Assembly: GCA_902196205.1 (NCBI GenBank)
Contig: CABIKM010000012.1
Coordinates: forward strand, 1 to 64,000
DNA: 64,000 nt
Direction: 5' to 3'
Source of the DNA: Candidatus Methylomirabilis lanthanidiphila
Lineage (GTDB): Bacteria > Methylomirabilota > Methylomirabilia > Methylomirabilales > Methylomirabilaceae
Under the pieces are notes generated by a model. It was given only the letters and a program-made list of their open reading frames with translations, was not told the DNA's origin and made no database searches. Of the stretch, positions 19,029-29,491 are shown in pieces (positions within the stretch are counted from its first letter, which is position 1; each line of letters opens with the position of its first letter). The position numbers and the translations under genes are program-made.

Positions 19029-20330
19029 ATGGGCATCGATTTACTGCAGGTCATAGAACAGGTCGGACGCGAAAAAGAGATCGACTCGGCAGTGCTGATC
19101 GAGGCGGTCAGCGCGGCGATCCTTTCCGCCTCCCGTAAGACCCTTGGGACCGCTCTTGACCTGCGTGTCGAGTTCGATCAACCCTCCCGTTGCTTTAAGC
19201 TGTACGCTGTCCGAAAGGTTGTTGAGCAGATTGTGAATCCCCATGTCGAGATCGCTATCGATGAGGCCCGGCAGCTTCGTCCTGAGGCTCAACTTGGCGA
19301 TGAGATCAAATCTGAGGTGCCGGCCAAAGAGTTCGGTCGGATTGCCGCCCAAACGGCCAAGCAGGTGATCATTCAGCGCGTCAAGGAGGCGGAGCGGGAG
19401 AGCGTATTTCAGGCCTTTCGAGCCCGAGTGGGTGAATTGGTGGCCGGTGTCGTACAGAGAGTCGCCAAGGGGAACGTCATCATTAATCTCGGTAAGGCTG
19501 AGGCCATTCTCCCTCCAAGAGAACAACTCCCTCGTGAAGATTATAGAGTCGGCGATCGGGTTCGAGCGTATGTGCTGGATGTGAAAAAACTGCCCAGAGG
19601 ATCCCAGATCGTTCTTTCGCGAACGCACCCCGGCCTCTTGGCCAAGCTACTCGAGATCGAAGTTCCGGAGATCTATGAAGGGATCGTTGAGATCAAAGCG
19701 GTCGCGAGGGATGCGGGCGAGCGGGCCAAGGTGGCTGTGACCTCCCGAGACAGCAACGTCGATCCGGTAGGGGCCTGTGTGGGATACCGTGGCAGCCGGA
19801 TTCAGGCGATCGTCAGGGAGCTGATGGGCGAGAAGATCGATGTGATTGCCTGGAAAGACGATCCGGCCTCCTTCGCCCGGAGCGCGCTCGCTCCGGCCGA
19901 AATTGAAAGCGTTGAAGTGGTCCAGGAGACGCATACGCTTCATGTCCTGGTGGCTGACGGACAGCTCTCCCTGGCCATTGGGAAACGGGGACAGAATGCT
20001 CGTCTGGCGGCCAAGCTGCTGGGCTGGAAGGTGGATGTCAAGGGCCGTGGCGAGGTCCAGAAAGAGCCGAAAGAGCAGATTCAGCCAGAGGCCGACGCCG
20101 CGGCGTCAACCGCAGAGAGTGCGGCTGATACGGGCCCGCCGTTGGCAGAGTTGCCGGGTGTGGGGGAGAAGTTGGCCGATCGTCTGGTCGAAGCCGGTCT
20201 GGATAGTTGTCAGAAGCTGGCCGATGCGTCGGATGATGCCTTGGTTCAGGTGGAGGGGATTGGTCCAAAGACGGCTCAAAAATTGATCGACGCCGCGAAA
20301 GCCGCTCTGGCTTCGGAGGGCACAGAGTAG
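19029..20330 (+). CDS. nusA: Transcription termination/antitermination factor NusA
   Basis: NusA, 433 aa. Order: N-terminal RNAP-binding domain (1-~125), S1 domain (~130-200), KH1 and KH2 (RDSNVDPVGACVGYRGSRIQAI, then LSLAIGKRGQNARLAAKLLGWKVDV), and a C-terminal helix-hairpin-helix segment (LPGVGEKLADRLVEAGL ... VEGIGPKTAQKL) after an acidic linker. The start at 19029 gives MGIDLLQVIEQVGREKEID, the usual N-terminus. Binds RNA polymerase and controls pausing. Confidence 0.97.
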   Translation: MGIDLLQVIEQVGREKEIDSAVLIEAVSAAILSASRKTLGTALDLRVEFDQPSRCFKLYAVRKVVEQIVNPHVEIAIDEARQLRPEAQLGDEIKSEVPAKEFGRIAAQTAKQVIIQRVKEAERESVFQAFRARVGELVAGVVQRVAKGNVIINLGKAEAILPPREQLPREDYRVGDRVRAYVLDVKKLPRGSQIVLSRTHPGLLAKLLEIEVPEIYEGIVEIKAVARDAGERAKVAVTSRDSNVDPVGACVGYRGSRIQAIVRELMGEKIDVIAWKDDPASFARSALAPAEIESVEVVQETHTLHVLVADGQLSLAIGKRGQNARLAAKLLGWKVDVKGRGEVQKEPKEQIQPEADAAASTAESAADTGPPLAELPGVGEKLADRLVEAGLDSCQKLADASDDALVQVEGIGPKTAQKLIDAAKAALASEGTE

Positions 20331-20972
20331 ATGGCGGCTGGGCCTTTTCGCTTGTGTGTCGGCTGCCGCACCAGCCAGCCAAAGAAGGGGTTGATTCGCG
20401 TGTATTCAGTTGCGGACGGCAGGCTGGGTGTAGACCTTGGTGGTGGAGTCGGACGAGGGGCCTATGTCTGTCCGCGTCGCGTGTGCCTGGAGCAGGCGGT
20501 CAAACGGGGTGAGCTGGCGCGTTGTCTGAAGGTGACGCGCACACCGGTGACGGCGATGGCGCTTGAAGAGCTGATTCGGGACGGAGTATTGCGAAAGGTC
20601 GCCGCGCTCCTTGGACTTGCGCGCCGGGCGCGTAAGGTTGCCTCAGGCGCAGAGGCGGTCGATTCGGCCGTAAAACGCCATTCAGCCCGGTTGATCCTGA
20701 GCGCGATAGACGCCTCGGCGAGCTCGGTGGAGAAGTTGCGGAATGTGGCCGTACAGGCGGGCATTACATGGGTGCAGGGTATGGGTAAAGAGGCGTTGGG
20801 GGCCGCTCTCGGGACGGCTCCTCGAACGTGCGTTGCTGTCACGGATCCGTTCTTTGCGGGGGCGATCATATCGGCACTGGATAAGATACCAGTAGAGAAG
20901 GAAGCGGGAGAGGCTGCTTGGTCGGACCGCCGAGTTGGGAGCGGAGCGGAGCCTCGGAAGGCATGGAGGTGA
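20331..20972 (+). CDS. YlxR (DUF448) fused to an L7Ae-like (YlxQ) domain
   Basis: A 213-aa protein starting directly after nusA. Residues ~7-75 are a YlxR domain (RLCVGCRTSQPKKGLIRV, GRGAYVCPRRVCLEQAVKRGEL). Residues ~85-185 match the L7Ae/L30e/YlxQ fold (LRKVAALLGLARRARKVASG, AVAVTDPFFA-like CVAVTDPFFAGAI). In Bacillus these are adjacent separate genes; here they are one polypeptide. Probably an RNA-binding factor acting with NusA and IF2; the detailed role is not established. Confidence 0.88.
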   Translation: MAAGPFRLCVGCRTSQPKKGLIRVYSVADGRLGVDLGGGVGRGAYVCPRRVCLEQAVKRGELARCLKVTRTPVTAMALEELIRDGVLRKVAALLGLARRARKVASGAEAVDSAVKRHSARLILSAIDASASSVEKLRNVAVQAGITWVQGMGKEALGAALGTAPRTCVAVTDPFFAGAIISALDKIPVEKEAGEAAWSDRRVGSGAEPRKAWR

Positions 20973-20978
20973 TCCGGC

Positions 20979-23381
20979 GTGGGAATGATTAGAGTTTACG
21001 ATCTGGCAAAATCGCTCGGGATATCAAGCAAAGAGCTCCTTGACCGGCTTGAGCAGTTAGGTTTGCACTTCAAGAGCCACAGTAGCAACGTCGATGAGGA
21101 TCATGTGCGGTCGCTCCTGATAGCCGCGACGTCTGAGAAACAGAGTCGACCTAAACCCAAACTGCTGGAGACGCCTCCGCCTGTTCACGCGACGCCCGCA
21201 GAGAGCCGACGGCCCAGGACAGGGAAGGCTGAAGCACCGATCATGTTACCTGAAACCTCGACTCGTAAGCCTGCTCGATCTAAGCCAGCCGAGACGAAAG
21301 AGCCATCTGGCGCGAAACCAATAACAGAAGAGACGAGTCCCGCTGGGAAAGTGAGCGTGGTTGAGCACAAGGGACCTCAAAAGCCCAAGGCGGTGTCTAG
21401 TCTACATCCGACTCAGGAAACGGCAGTTCTCAAACGGCCGTCCGCTGTGCCGTTAGAGCCTCCTCAGAGACCCGTAGCGGCGGCGACCACCGTCAAAGCG
21501 GGACCGTCGTCGCAACCTCCAATACCCCCTCCGCCCGTGACTGTCCCTGGACCGAGAGCGACTGTGGCTCCGCCGGCGCAGGAGCCATCCGTCCAGGTGG
21601 AAGAGACTCAACGCGTGCTATCTGTCCCATCACGCCCGATCATTAAGATCGCAGAGACGATTACTGTGAAGGAGTTGGCGGAGAACATCTCGATGAGCCC
21701 CAGCGAGGTCATCAAGCAGTTGATCAAGATGGGGATCATGACCACTATTAACCAGCCGCTGGATGTCGAGGTGGTAAAACGCGCTGCCGACCGGCTGGGA
21801 TTCTCGGTAGAAGTGATGCCCCTGGAAGAGACGACAGCCGGGGCGGAGGAAATTGAGGATCTTTCGCTGCTCCTGCCAAGGTCCCCGGTCGTGACGATCA
21901 TGGGGCATGTCGATCACGGTAAAACCTCGCTGCTGGATGCGATTCGGCAGACGAATGTCATTGCGTCGGAGGCCGGCGGGATCACGCAGCACATCGGCGC
22001 CTATCAGGTCGATCTGCCGGGCGGTAAGATCACGTTCCTGGACACGCCGGGCCACGAGGCGTTTACCGCCATGCGGGCGCGCGGCGCCCAGGCGACCGAT
22101 ATCGTCGTCTTGGTTGTAGCAGCCGATGATGGGGTGATGCCTCAGACGCTGGAGGCGGTCAGCCACGCCAAGGATGCGGGCGTCCCAATCCTGGTTGCGG
22201 TCAACAAGATTGATAAGCCTGGCGCCGATTCGAACCGCGTCATGCAACAGTTGGCGGAACAGGGTCTGGTCCCTGAAGACTGGGGAGGACAGACGATCTA
22301 CGCGGAGGTCTCGGCCAAGAAGAAAATAGGCATAGACCACCTGCTTGAAATGTTGCTGCTGTTGGCCGAGATTCAGGAGTTGAAGGCCAACCCGCACAAG
22401 GCCGCAAAAGGTGTCATTATTGAGGCAGAACTGGATCGCGGTCGTGGCCCGGTCGCGACCGTGTTGGTACAGCAGGGAACCCTCAAGGTGGGGGATGTCA
22501 TCGTTGCCGGACTGCATTCAGGACGGGTACGGGCAATGAACAATGACAAGGGCAAAAGGGTTCAGGCGGCCGGACCCGCGACCCCGGTAGAGGTGCTTGG
22601 CCTGTCGGGTGTCGCTATGGCCGGCGATACGTTTGTCGTGGTATCCGATGAACGAAAAGCGCGTCAGATCGCGCTCAGCCGGCAGCAGAAACATCGCGAG
22701 GAGACGATCGTCTCGAAGCACCGCGTGACCCTCGAGGACTTGCATCGGCGCATCCAGGAGGGTGAGGTCAAAGAGCTCCGGATGATTATCAAAGGCGACG
22801 TCCAGGGCTCCATCGGGCCGTTTCGAGAATCGCTGGGACGGATCGGTACCGACGCGGTCCGATTGAAGGTGATCCATGCGTCGGTCGGCGCCATCAACGA
22901 GACCGACGTGATGTTGGCGTCGGCCTCTAACGCTGTGATCGTCGGATTTCATGTCCGTCCGGAGCCGAAGGCGCAGAAATTGGCCGAGCAGGAAGGCGTC
23001 GAGGTTCGGCTGTATACCGTCATCTATGACGCCATCAATGAGATTCGGCAGGCGATGGAGGGGCTGTTAGAGCCGACGTATATCGAACGGTCGATCGGTC
23101 GCGTCGAGGTTCGTCAGGTCTTCGCCGTACCCAAGGTGGGTGCGGTTGCCGGCTCAATGGTTGTGGACGGAAAGGTCTGTCGGGACAGTCAGGTCCGCCT
23201 TATTCGAGACAGCAAGGTCGTCCACAAGGGGCGCGTCGGATCGCTTCGTCGCTTCAAAGAGGATGTCCGAGAGGTGCAAAATGGATTTGAGTGCGGCGTC
23301 GGTCTGGTGAACTACAACGACATCAAAGTCGGCGATGTCCTGGAAGTCTTCGAGCTGGAATCGGTCGCGCAAAAGCTCTAA
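20979..23381 (+). CDS. infB: Translation initiation factor IF-2
   Basis: IF-2, 800 aa. GTG start with a strong GGAGGTGAT eight bases upstream; an ATG two codons later is possible. Residues 1-50 form the first IF2N domain, followed by a long Pro/Ala/Lys linker (~55-210), a second IF2N domain, then the G domain beginning [13 protein letters not shown] at about 308, with DTPGHEAF and [10 protein letters not shown]-terminal domains bind fMet-tRNA. Confidence 0.98.
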   Translation: MGMIRVYDLAKSLGISSKELLDRLEQLGLHFKSHSSNVDEDHVRSLLIAATSEKQSRPKPKLLETPPPVHATPAESRRPRTGKAEAPIMLPETSTRKPARSKPAETKEPSGAKPITEETSPAGKVSVVEHKGPQKPKAVSSLHPTQETAVLKRPSAVPLEPPQRPVAAATTVKAGPSSQPPIPPPPVTVPGPRATVAPPAQEPSVQVEETQRVLSVPSRPIIKIAETITVKELAENISMSPSEVIKQLIKMGIMTTINQPLDVEVVKRAADRLGFSVEVMPLEETTAGAEEIEDLSLLLPRSPVVTIMGHVDHGKTSLLDAIRQTNVIASEAGGITQHIGAYQVDLPGGKITFLDTPGHEAFTAMRARGAQATDIVVLVVAADDGVMPQTLEAVSHAKDAGVPILVAVNKIDKPGADSNRVMQQLAEQGLVPEDWGGQTIYAEVSAKKKIGIDHLLEMLLLLAEIQELKANPHKAAKGVIIEAELDRGRGPVATVLVQQGTLKVGDVIVAGLHSGRVRAMNNDKGKRVQAAGPATPVEVLGLSGVAMAGDTFVVVSDERKARQIALSRQQKHREETIVSKHRVTLEDLHRRIQEGEVKELRMIIKGDVQGSIGPFRESLGRIGTDAVRLKVIHASVGAINETDVMLASASNAVIVGFHVRPEPKAQKLAEQEGVEVRLYTVIYDAINEIRQAMEGLLEPTYIERSIGRVEVRQVFAVPKVGAVAGSMVVDGKVCRDSQVRLIRDSKVVHKGRVGSLRRFKEDVREVQNGFECGVGLVNYNDIKVGDVLEVFELESVAQKL

Positions 23382-23387
23382 AAAAGA

Positions 23388-23500
23388 TGTTCAACGTTCA
23401 ACGTTTTAAAGAGGTTCAACGTTGCAGTTTGCTTTCAACCTTGAACAGTGAACCTTGAACTTTGAACTTTCAACCTTGAACTTTGAACGTTGAACATCGT
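23388..23500. repeat. GTTCAACGTT-type hairpin spacer repeat, second copy
   Basis: Spacer between infB and ylxP built from gttcaacgttcaacg words on the left and ccttgaac / tttgaacgttgaac words on the right. The arms are complementary around a short centre. Same family as 12845-12912. Confidence 0.7.
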
Positions 23501-23505
23501 TGTCC

Positions 23506-23793
23506 ATGACTGTTGGAACGTGCCGCGTTGAGCTACATCTGGCCGGCAATAACTCACTCAAGGGCAAGCGGCGGGTAGTCAAAAGCATTAAAGATCGTAT
23601 TCGAGGCCGCTTCAATGTCTCAGTCGCCGAGGTGGATCGTCTTGATGAATGGCAACGCGCCACGCTCGGAATCGCCTGTATCAGTAACAGTTCTCGACTG
23701 GTCGACGAGACCCTGACGAAGGTCGTCAACCTCATCGAGACTGACGCTGACGCCCTGATTCTCGATTATGCGATCGATCTCGTGACCCAGTGA
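23506..23793 (+). CDS. ylxP: YlxP-like protein (DUF503)
   Basis: 95 aa from ATG 23506; an upstream in-frame TTG at 23500 is less likely. Pattern TCRVELHLAGNNSLKGKRRVVKSI followed by FNVSVAEVDRLDEWQRATLGIACIS is that of DUF503/YlxP. Members lie between infB and rbfA in many bacteria, and a role in ribosome assembly is suspected but not proven. Confidence 0.92.
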   Translation: MTVGTCRVELHLAGNNSLKGKRRVVKSIKDRIRGRFNVSVAEVDRLDEWQRATLGIACISNSSRLVDETLTKVVNLIETDADALILDYAIDLVTQ

Positions 23794-23799
23794 AAACAG

Positions 23800-23868
23800 T
23801 TTCGGGTTTCGAGTTTTGAGTTTGAGGTGAGGGACCACTCGCAACCCGAAACCCGAAACTCGAAACCT
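23800..23868. repeat. Inverted spacer repeat before rbfA
   Basis: ggtttcgagttttgagtttgagg is followed after a short centre (tgagggaccactcgc) by aacccgaaacccgaaactcgaaacc. The arms are complementary in most positions, related in style to the GGTATAGGG family. No terminator T-run follows. Confidence 0.6.
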
Positions 23869-23891
23869 CGGCTACTGCGGAGAGGATGGTA

Positions 23892-24254
23892 ATGCAAGGC
23901 AGACGCGCCGATCGGATCAGCACACTGATACAGGAAGAGATCAGTCGTCTGATCTTACAGTCGGTCAAGGATCCGCGTATCCGTTGTGTGACGGTCACTC
24001 GTGTGCGGGTGAGCGACGATTTACGATGCGCGAAGATCTACATCGCCCCAATGGGAGACGGAGAGCAACAGCGCCGTGAGGCGCTGGCCGGACTGACGCG
24101 CGCAGGCGGGTTTCTCCGCGGGGAATTGGGGCGTCGGCTGTGTCTGCGCTATGTTCCGGAACTGGATTTTTTGCTTGATGATTCGCTGGAACAGGAGCTG
24201 CATCTGGCTGAGCTGTTCCGACAGATTGAAGCCACCGGGACCAAGGAGCCATAA
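23892..24254 (+). CDS. rbfA: 30S ribosome-binding factor RbfA
   Basis: RbfA, 120 aa from ATG 23892, spaced correctly from GGAGAGG; the ATG at 23886 touches that site. RRADRISTLIQEEISRLIL, KDPRIRCVTVTRVRVSDDLRCAKIY and LRYVPELDFLLDDSLEQ are the family motifs. A KH-fold maturation factor for 16S rRNA 5' end processing. Confidence 0.96.
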   Translation: MQGRRADRISTLIQEEISRLILQSVKDPRIRCVTVTRVRVSDDLRCAKIYIAPMGDGEQQRREALAGLTRAGGFLRGELGRRLCLRYVPELDFLLDDSLEQELHLAELFRQIEATGTKEP

Positions 24255-24256
24255 CG

Positions 24257-25129
24257 ATGGCGAGCCGCGTCGATCTGCACCTGCACACGAAGGCGTCTGA
24301 TGGCGCGCTTCGACCAGCCGAACTGGTACAGGCCGCCGCCCGTATCGGGATCCGAGTCATGGCCGTGACCGACCACGACAGCGTGAATGGCATCGCCGAG
24401 GCCCGAGAGGCCGCGTGTGATCTGCCCATCGAGGTGATTCCGGGGATCGAGTTGAGCGCGAGCCTGGACCGTGACGAGATCCATATCCTGGGTTATCTGC
24501 TCGATGTGGACGACCCATCCCTGCAAAAGGCTCTCCGGCGACTGCAAGAGGACAGGCTGGCTCAGGCCCAAGCCATGGTTGACCGGTTAGGCGCGCTCGG
24601 CCATCCGCTCCAGTGGGATCGCGTGATGGCCATTGCGAATGGGGGATCGGTCGGACGGCCGCATATCGCCAAGGCCCTTGTCGAGTGCGGTGCGGTCACA
24701 TCGGTGGATGAGGCATTCTCACGGTTTCTGAGACGAGGGGGACCCGGCTATGTTGAGGGTCCCAAGATCCTCCCGCAAGAGGCGGTCCGCCTGATCAGGG
24801 AGGCCCACGGCGTGCCTTCGCTTGCGCACCCGATCATCGTGGGGGCAAGCGATTACCACCTGGATCTCGATCGACTGCTGCCGACGATGGTGGAGGCGGG
24901 CTTGGCGGGGATTGAGACCTACTACAAGGGATATACTCAGGAGATTACCGCGTCCCTGTGTGGGATTGCTGAGCAATATCGGCTGGTGCCTACCGGCGGG
25001 AGCGATTTTCATGGTGGCGGGGTTGTTGCGGATGCCGAGTTGGGAGGGGTGGAAGTACCCTGGGAGAGTGTCGAGCGTCTTCGAGCCAGAAAACACGAGT
25101 CGGGCTCTATACCGATGGCCTTTCAATAA
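24257..25129 (+). CDS. PHP-domain phosphoesterase (TrpH/YciV-like)
   Basis: A 290-aa PHP protein. Metal ligands H8, H10 (DLHLH), D15, and T-D-H-D at 38-41 are all present, with IHILGYLLD and GGSDFHGG near residues 75 and 255. Characterised TrpH/YciV proteins remove the 3' phosphate from 3',5'-bisphosphonucleosides such as pAp and trim RNA 5' ends. Here it occupies the slot between rbfA and truB that usually encodes the DHH-family NrnA, which suggests the same job in pAp/nanoRNA turnover (inference). Confidence 0.88.
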   Translation: MASRVDLHLHTKASDGALRPAELVQAAARIGIRVMAVTDHDSVNGIAEAREAACDLPIEVIPGIELSASLDRDEIHILGYLLDVDDPSLQKALRRLQEDRLAQAQAMVDRLGALGHPLQWDRVMAIANGGSVGRPHIAKALVECGAVTSVDEAFSRFLRRGGPGYVEGPKILPQEAVRLIREAHGVPSLAHPIIVGASDYHLDLDRLLPTMVEAGLAGIETYYKGYTQEITASLCGIAEQYRLVPTGGSDFHGGGVVADAELGGVEVPWESVERLRARKHESGSIPMAFQ

Positions 25130-25144
25130 TCTGTGGTGCGTGTG

Positions 25145-26086
25145 ATGGAACTCAGTGGGGTATTGAATATCAATAAGCCAGGGGGGATGACCTCCCATGA
25201 TGTGGTGGATGTGGTGCGGCGTCTGCTGAAGATGCGCCGTGTCGGTCATACCGGCACGCTTGATCCGAGGGCGACCGGCGTGCTGCCGCTCTGCATCGGA
25301 CGGGCAACCCGGATCGCGCAATTTCTAACCCAGGCCGACAAGGAATATCTGATCACGATGCGACTGGGTATTACCACCGACACCTTGGATGCTGATGGGA
25401 AGGTGCTGTCGCAGACGGATCATGTTGACGTGGATCCCGCCAGACTGCGGGAAGTGCTGGAGAGTTTTGTCGGGGAGATTCAGCAGGTGCCGCCCCTTTT
25501 TTCCGCGAAGAAGCATCACGGCGAGCGGCTCTATCGCCTGGCGCGCCGGGGCGAAACGGTCGAACGACAGCCGATTGCGGTGAGGATCTATGAGTTGACG
25601 CTGTTGGAGTATGACTCACCTTTCGTTCGATTCAGCGTCAGTTGTTCGAAGGGGACGTACGCCCGTAGCCTGTGCGATGATGTCGGTCGCATCCTCGGGT
25701 GCGGCGCGCATCTGTATGCGTTGACTCGCGTCCGGTCCGGCCGTTTCGTGGTTGACGACGCACTGACGCTGGAGCGGCTCGAACAGATCGTTGCGGAGGG
25801 CCGTATCCGGGACGTACTGATCCCGATCGGAGAGGCGCTGGGGCACCTTCCGATGGTGAGGATTCATCCGGAGTCGTCTCGAGGGGTTGTCCAGGGGGGC
25901 GGGATGGCGGCCGGTACGCTGCTCAGTTTCCCTGTGGAGGTGGAGAAGGGGGACCTTGTCAGGGTCCTGGGATATCGGCGCCAGTTGCTTTCGCTGGCTG
26001 AGGCGACGGTTGCCGGTCGGGAATTCTCCGCAGTCGATCCGCGCCGGATTGTCTTAAAACCGGTACGGGTCCTCGCCGGGCAATGA
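25145..26086 (+). CDS. truB: tRNA pseudouridine(55) synthase TruB
   Basis: 313 aa from ATG 25145; GTG at 25133 is an alternative. GVLNINKPGGMTSHDVV and RRVGHTGTLDPRATGVLPLC are diagnostic, with D40 the catalytic aspartate. A short PUA-like C-terminal domain follows about residue 240. Makes pseudouridine 55 in the T-loop of tRNAs. The stop overlaps the ribF start (ATGA). Confidence 0.97.
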   Translation: MELSGVLNINKPGGMTSHDVVDVVRRLLKMRRVGHTGTLDPRATGVLPLCIGRATRIAQFLTQADKEYLITMRLGITTDTLDADGKVLSQTDHVDVDPARLREVLESFVGEIQQVPPLFSAKKHHGERLYRLARRGETVERQPIAVRIYELTLLEYDSPFVRFSVSCSKGTYARSLCDDVGRILGCGAHLYALTRVRSGRFVVDDALTLERLEQIVAEGRIRDVLIPIGEALGHLPMVRIHPESSRGVVQGGGMAAGTLLSFPVEVEKGDLVRVLGYRRQLLSLAEATVAGREFSAVDPRRIVLKPVRVLAGQ

Positions 26087-27087
26087 TCGTTATCGAGCAG
26101 ATTGAGGATCTGGAAGACGGGTATCCCTTTCCTGCGGTGGCACTCGGGACATTCGACGGGGTCCATCTCGGACATCGCGAGATTCTGGATCGCGTGGTGC
26201 GGCGTGCCCGCCGGGAAGGTGGAACGGCGGCGGTCTTCACCTTCGCGCGACACCCGATGGAGGTGGTGAACCCATCAAAGGCCCCGCCGCTCATTACGCC
26301 ACTGGCGATCAAGCGCGATATCATGGCGGCAGTCGGCATCGACCTGATGATCGCCGTTAACTTTACCCCCTCGTTGGCTGATACCTCGCCGCGCGATTTT
26401 GTGAAGCGCTACATGGTCGATCGACTTGGGGCGAGGTTTGTGTGTATCGGGTACGACTTTGCCTTCGGGCAGGCCAGGGCCGGTTCGCCGGAACTACTCA
26501 AGGAGCTTGGCGAGACACACCAGTTCGAACTCGATGTGGTTCCCGCAATGAGAGTTGATGGCTGCGTCGTCAGTTCCACCCATATCCGCCGCCTGCTTGC
26601 ACATGGAGAACTGCGGCAGGCGACTCGCTGTCTAGGACGACCGTACGCGATTCTGGGAGTGGTCGAGCGCGGCGCCAAACGAGGCAGGGGGCTCGGGTAC
26701 CCAACGGCTAATCTTCCCGCGACGATGGATGTGATCGTGCCGGATGGCGTATACGCCGGTCAGGCATGGTTGAAGCAGGGGTTACACAAGGCGCTGATCA
26801 ATGTCGGTCGAGCCCCAACGTTTGGTGGCGAGGCTCGGCGAGTAGAGATCCACCTGCTGGAGGCTGAGGAGGAATTATACGGGGAGACGATGACGCTCTT
26901 CTTTGTTGAGCGTCTGCGGGATGAGCGACGCTTTGATGACCCGTCGCTGCTCCGAGCGCAGATCGACCGGGATAAGCGGCAGGCGGAGACGATATTTGCC
27001 GCCTTCCCGCGTTTTGCGCCGGAAGAATGGGCTTTACTCTCGGAAAGGCCTGTGCTATCGTACTCGCGGTTTCAGGTATCTACTTAA
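26083..27087 (+). CDS. ribF: Bifunctional riboflavin kinase/FAD synthetase RibF
   Basis: 334 aa. The N-terminal nucleotidyltransferase domain ([25 protein letters not shown]-type SSTHIRRLL at ~165) makes FAD. The C-terminal flavokinase domain ([18 protein letters not shown]) makes FMN. Overlaps truB by four bases. The final ~40 residues extend beyond the flavokinase core. Cytosolic cofactor synthesis; its placement in the nusA operon is common. Confidence 0.96.
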   Translation: MIVIEQIEDLEDGYPFPAVALGTFDGVHLGHREILDRVVRRARREGGTAAVFTFARHPMEVVNPSKAPPLITPLAIKRDIMAAVGIDLMIAVNFTPSLADTSPRDFVKRYMVDRLGARFVCIGYDFAFGQARAGSPELLKELGETHQFELDVVPAMRVDGCVVSSTHIRRLLAHGELRQATRCLGRPYAILGVVERGAKRGRGLGYPTANLPATMDVIVPDGVYAGQAWLKQGLHKALINVGRAPTFGGEARRVEIHLLEAEEELYGETMTLFFVERLRDERRFDDPSLLRAQIDRDKRQAETIFAAFPRFAPEEWALLSERPVLSYSRFQVST

Positions 27088-27109
27088 TAAGAAAGGAGGG
27101 CAGGGCTTC

Positions 27110-27379
27110 GTGGGCAAGGCGTCAACAAACAAGCAAGAGATCATTGGACAGTATCGGCTGCATGACACCGATTCCGGCTCCCCGGATGTGCAGATTGCGC
27201 TCCTGACCGGACGGATAGGCTATCTGACCGAACACCTGAATAGCCACAAGAAGGATTTCCACTCCAGGCGGGGGCTGCTCCGCCTTGTTGCGCGGCGCCG
27301 GAAGCTCTTGGATTACCTCAGGAGCAAAGATGCCAACAGATATAAGCAGATCATCGAAAGGTTGGGTATCCGTAAATGA
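27110..27379 (+). CDS. rpsO: Small ribosomal subunit protein S15
   Basis: S15, 89 aa, GTG start (GTG GGC AAG) about ten bases after [38 protein letters not shown] and [13 protein letters not shown] are diagnostic. A longer reading from 26903 lies inside ribF in another frame and is rejected. The stop overlaps pnp (ATGA), so rpsO-pnp are coupled. Confidence 0.97.
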   Translation: MGKASTNKQEIIGQYRLHDTDSGSPDVQIALLTGRIGYLTEHLNSHKKDFHSRRGLLRLVARRRKLLDYLRSKDANRYKQIIERLGIRK

Positions 27380-29460
27380 GTTGCCGGGTCGAGCGGATCA
27401 TCGAAGGAAAACCGTTAAGTATTGAAGCTGGGCGCGTGGCCAGGCAGGCCGATGGCGCCGTATTAGTTCGGTGTGGCGACACGGTCGTGCTGGTGACGGC
27501 GGTGGCGTCGAAACAGATGAGGCCGGGGATCGATTTCTTTCCGCTCACTGTTGATTATCAGGAACGAGCCTACGCTGCAGGGAAGATTCCTGGTGGCTTC
27601 TTTAAACGTGAGGGCAAACCTCACGATAAGGAAACCTTGACCTCTCGCCTGATCGATCGCCCACTCCGCCCCCTCTTCCCGGACGGCTACCGAAACGATG
27701 TACAGATTATCGCGACGGTCCTGTCGGCCGACCAACAGAACGATCCAGATGTCCTGGCGGTGTTGGGCGCCTCTGCTGCGCTCACCATCGCGCCGATCCC
27801 GTTCCTCGGGCCGATCGGTGCGGTCCGGGTGGGCCGGGTGGAGGGGAAGTTGCTCCTCAATCCCACCTATGCCCAGATGGAAGAATCCGACATCGATATC
27901 GTGGTCGCAGGGACCCGAAGCGCTGTGGTGATGCTGGAGGCCGGAGCTAACGAGGTCCCTGAGGACGCGATGGTTGAGGCGATTGAATTCGGTCACAAGG
28001 GGATCCAGCCCATGATCGACATGGTGCTGGAACTGGCTCAAGCACTGCGAGTCGAAAAGGTCCCCTTCCAGGTGGCGCCTCCGGATCCTGAGTTGCGTGA
28101 GCGCGTCAGCTCGCTGGCCCGCCAGGGACTTCGGACCCTGGCCGGGATTGCCGAGAAGGAGGAGCATCGTAATCGTCGGCGACAGCTCTTCGATGAGGTC
28201 ATGGCGGCGTTCGGTAATGAGCCTGAGGATCGAAAGGCGGTTGTCGGGGAGCTGTTCGAAGCGATTGAGCACGAAGAGTTGCGCGGAATGATTCTGGAAG
28301 AAGGGAGGCGGGCGGACGGACGGTCGCTCGAGGAGGTCCGGCCGATCACCGCCGAGGTCGGAGTCCTGCCAAGGACTCACGGATCGGCCCTCTTTACCAG
28401 GGGTCAAACGCAGGCGCTCGTGACCACCACGCTCGGCACGTCGGAAGACGAACAGCGTCTGGACGATCTCGAGGGAGAAGGCACCAAACGATTTATGCTC
28501 CATTACAACTTTCCGCCGTTCAGTGTGGGCGAGGTTAGATTCATGCGCGGTCCAGGGCGGCGTGAGATCGGGCACGGGGCGCTTGCCGAGCGGGCGCTTC
28601 TCGCGGCACTACCGCCGAAGGAGGAGTTCTCGTATACCCTTCGGATCGTCTCGGATATTCTCGAATCGAACGGCTCGTCCTCCATGGCCACGGTGTGCGG
28701 GGCGAGCCTCAGCTTGATGGATGCGGGGGTGCCGATCCGGTCGGCGGTGGCCGGAGTCGCCATGGGGCTTGTCGTCGAGGGTGAGCGGACGGCAATACTC
28801 ACCGATATCATCGGGCTCGAGGATCATCTTGGCGACATGGATTTCAAGGTGGCCGGCACCCGGAAAGGGATCACTGCGCTGCAACTGGATATCAAAACCC
28901 AAGGGATTGCGCCGAACCTCATGCCGAAGGCGCTGGATCAGGCCAGGCGTGCCCGTCTTCACATCTTGGATCAGATGGACCACGCCATCGCGGAGCCTCG
29001 ATTGAGCATCTCGGTGTATGCGCCGCGTATCATTACGATAATGATCCCGGTGGACAAGATCCGTGATGTGATCGGTCCGGGCGGTAAGGTGATTCGCGGG
29101 ATTGTGGCCGACTCCGGGGCGAAGATCGATGTGTCGGATGACGGGCGGGTCGAGATCGCCTCGGTCGATGGAGAGGCCGCGCAGAAGGCGTTGTCGATTA
29201 TCAGCAAGATCGTCGAGGTTCCTGAAGTCGGCAAGGTCTATCAGGGGAAGGTGGTCAAGATTATGGACTTCGGGGCCTTCGTACAGATTCTGCCTGGCAC
29301 CGACGGCCTGCTGCACATCTCGCAGATTGCCGAACACCGGGTCAAGCGCGTCGAGGATGTCTTGGCGGAAGGGGACGAGGTCATGGTGAAGGTGATCGAC
29401 GTCGACAAGAACGGGAAGATCCGCTTGAGCCGGAAAGAGGTGGCGCAATCGGAGGCGTAG
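27376..29460 (+). CDS. pnp: Polyribonucleotide nucleotidyltransferase (PNPase)
   Basis: 694 aa, 3'-5' phosphorolytic exoribonuclease of the RNA degradosome. Two RNase PH domains ([21 protein letters not shown] in the first; [14 protein letters not shown] and [10 protein letters not shown] in the second), then KH ([16 protein letters not shown], ~560) and S1 ([26 protein letters not shown], ~625). Overlaps rpsO by four bases. Confidence 0.98.
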   Translation: MSCRVERIIEGKPLSIEAGRVARQADGAVLVRCGDTVVLVTAVASKQMRPGIDFFPLTVDYQERAYAAGKIPGGFFKREGKPHDKETLTSRLIDRPLRPLFPDGYRNDVQIIATVLSADQQNDPDVLAVLGASAALTIAPIPFLGPIGAVRVGRVEGKLLLNPTYAQMEESDIDIVVAGTRSAVVMLEAGANEVPEDAMVEAIEFGHKGIQPMIDMVLELAQALRVEKVPFQVAPPDPELRERVSSLARQGLRTLAGIAEKEEHRNRRRQLFDEVMAAFGNEPEDRKAVVGELFEAIEHEELRGMILEEGRRADGRSLEEVRPITAEVGVLPRTHGSALFTRGQTQALVTTTLGTSEDEQRLDDLEGEGTKRFMLHYNFPPFSVGEVRFMRGPGRREIGHGALAERALLAALPPKEEFSYTLRIVSDILESNGSSSMATVCGASLSLMDAGVPIRSAVAGVAMGLVVEGERTAILTDIIGLEDHLGDMDFKVAGTRKGITALQLDIKTQGIAPNLMPKALDQARRARLHILDQMDHAIAEPRLSISVYAPRIITIMIPVDKIRDVIGPGGKVIRGIVADSGAKIDVSDDGRVEIASVDGEAAQKALSIISKIVEVPEVGKVYQGKVVKIMDFGAFVQILPGTDGLLHISQIAEHRVKRVEDVLAEGDEVMVKVIDVDKNGKIRLSRKEVAQSEA

Positions 29461-29491
29461 GTCAAGGTGGAATAGAGGTCATCTGAAGTTC

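Noticed and set aside
26000-26090. FMN riboswitch before ribF
   Set aside because: ribF overlaps truB by four bases and there is no room or conserved RFN-type sequence.
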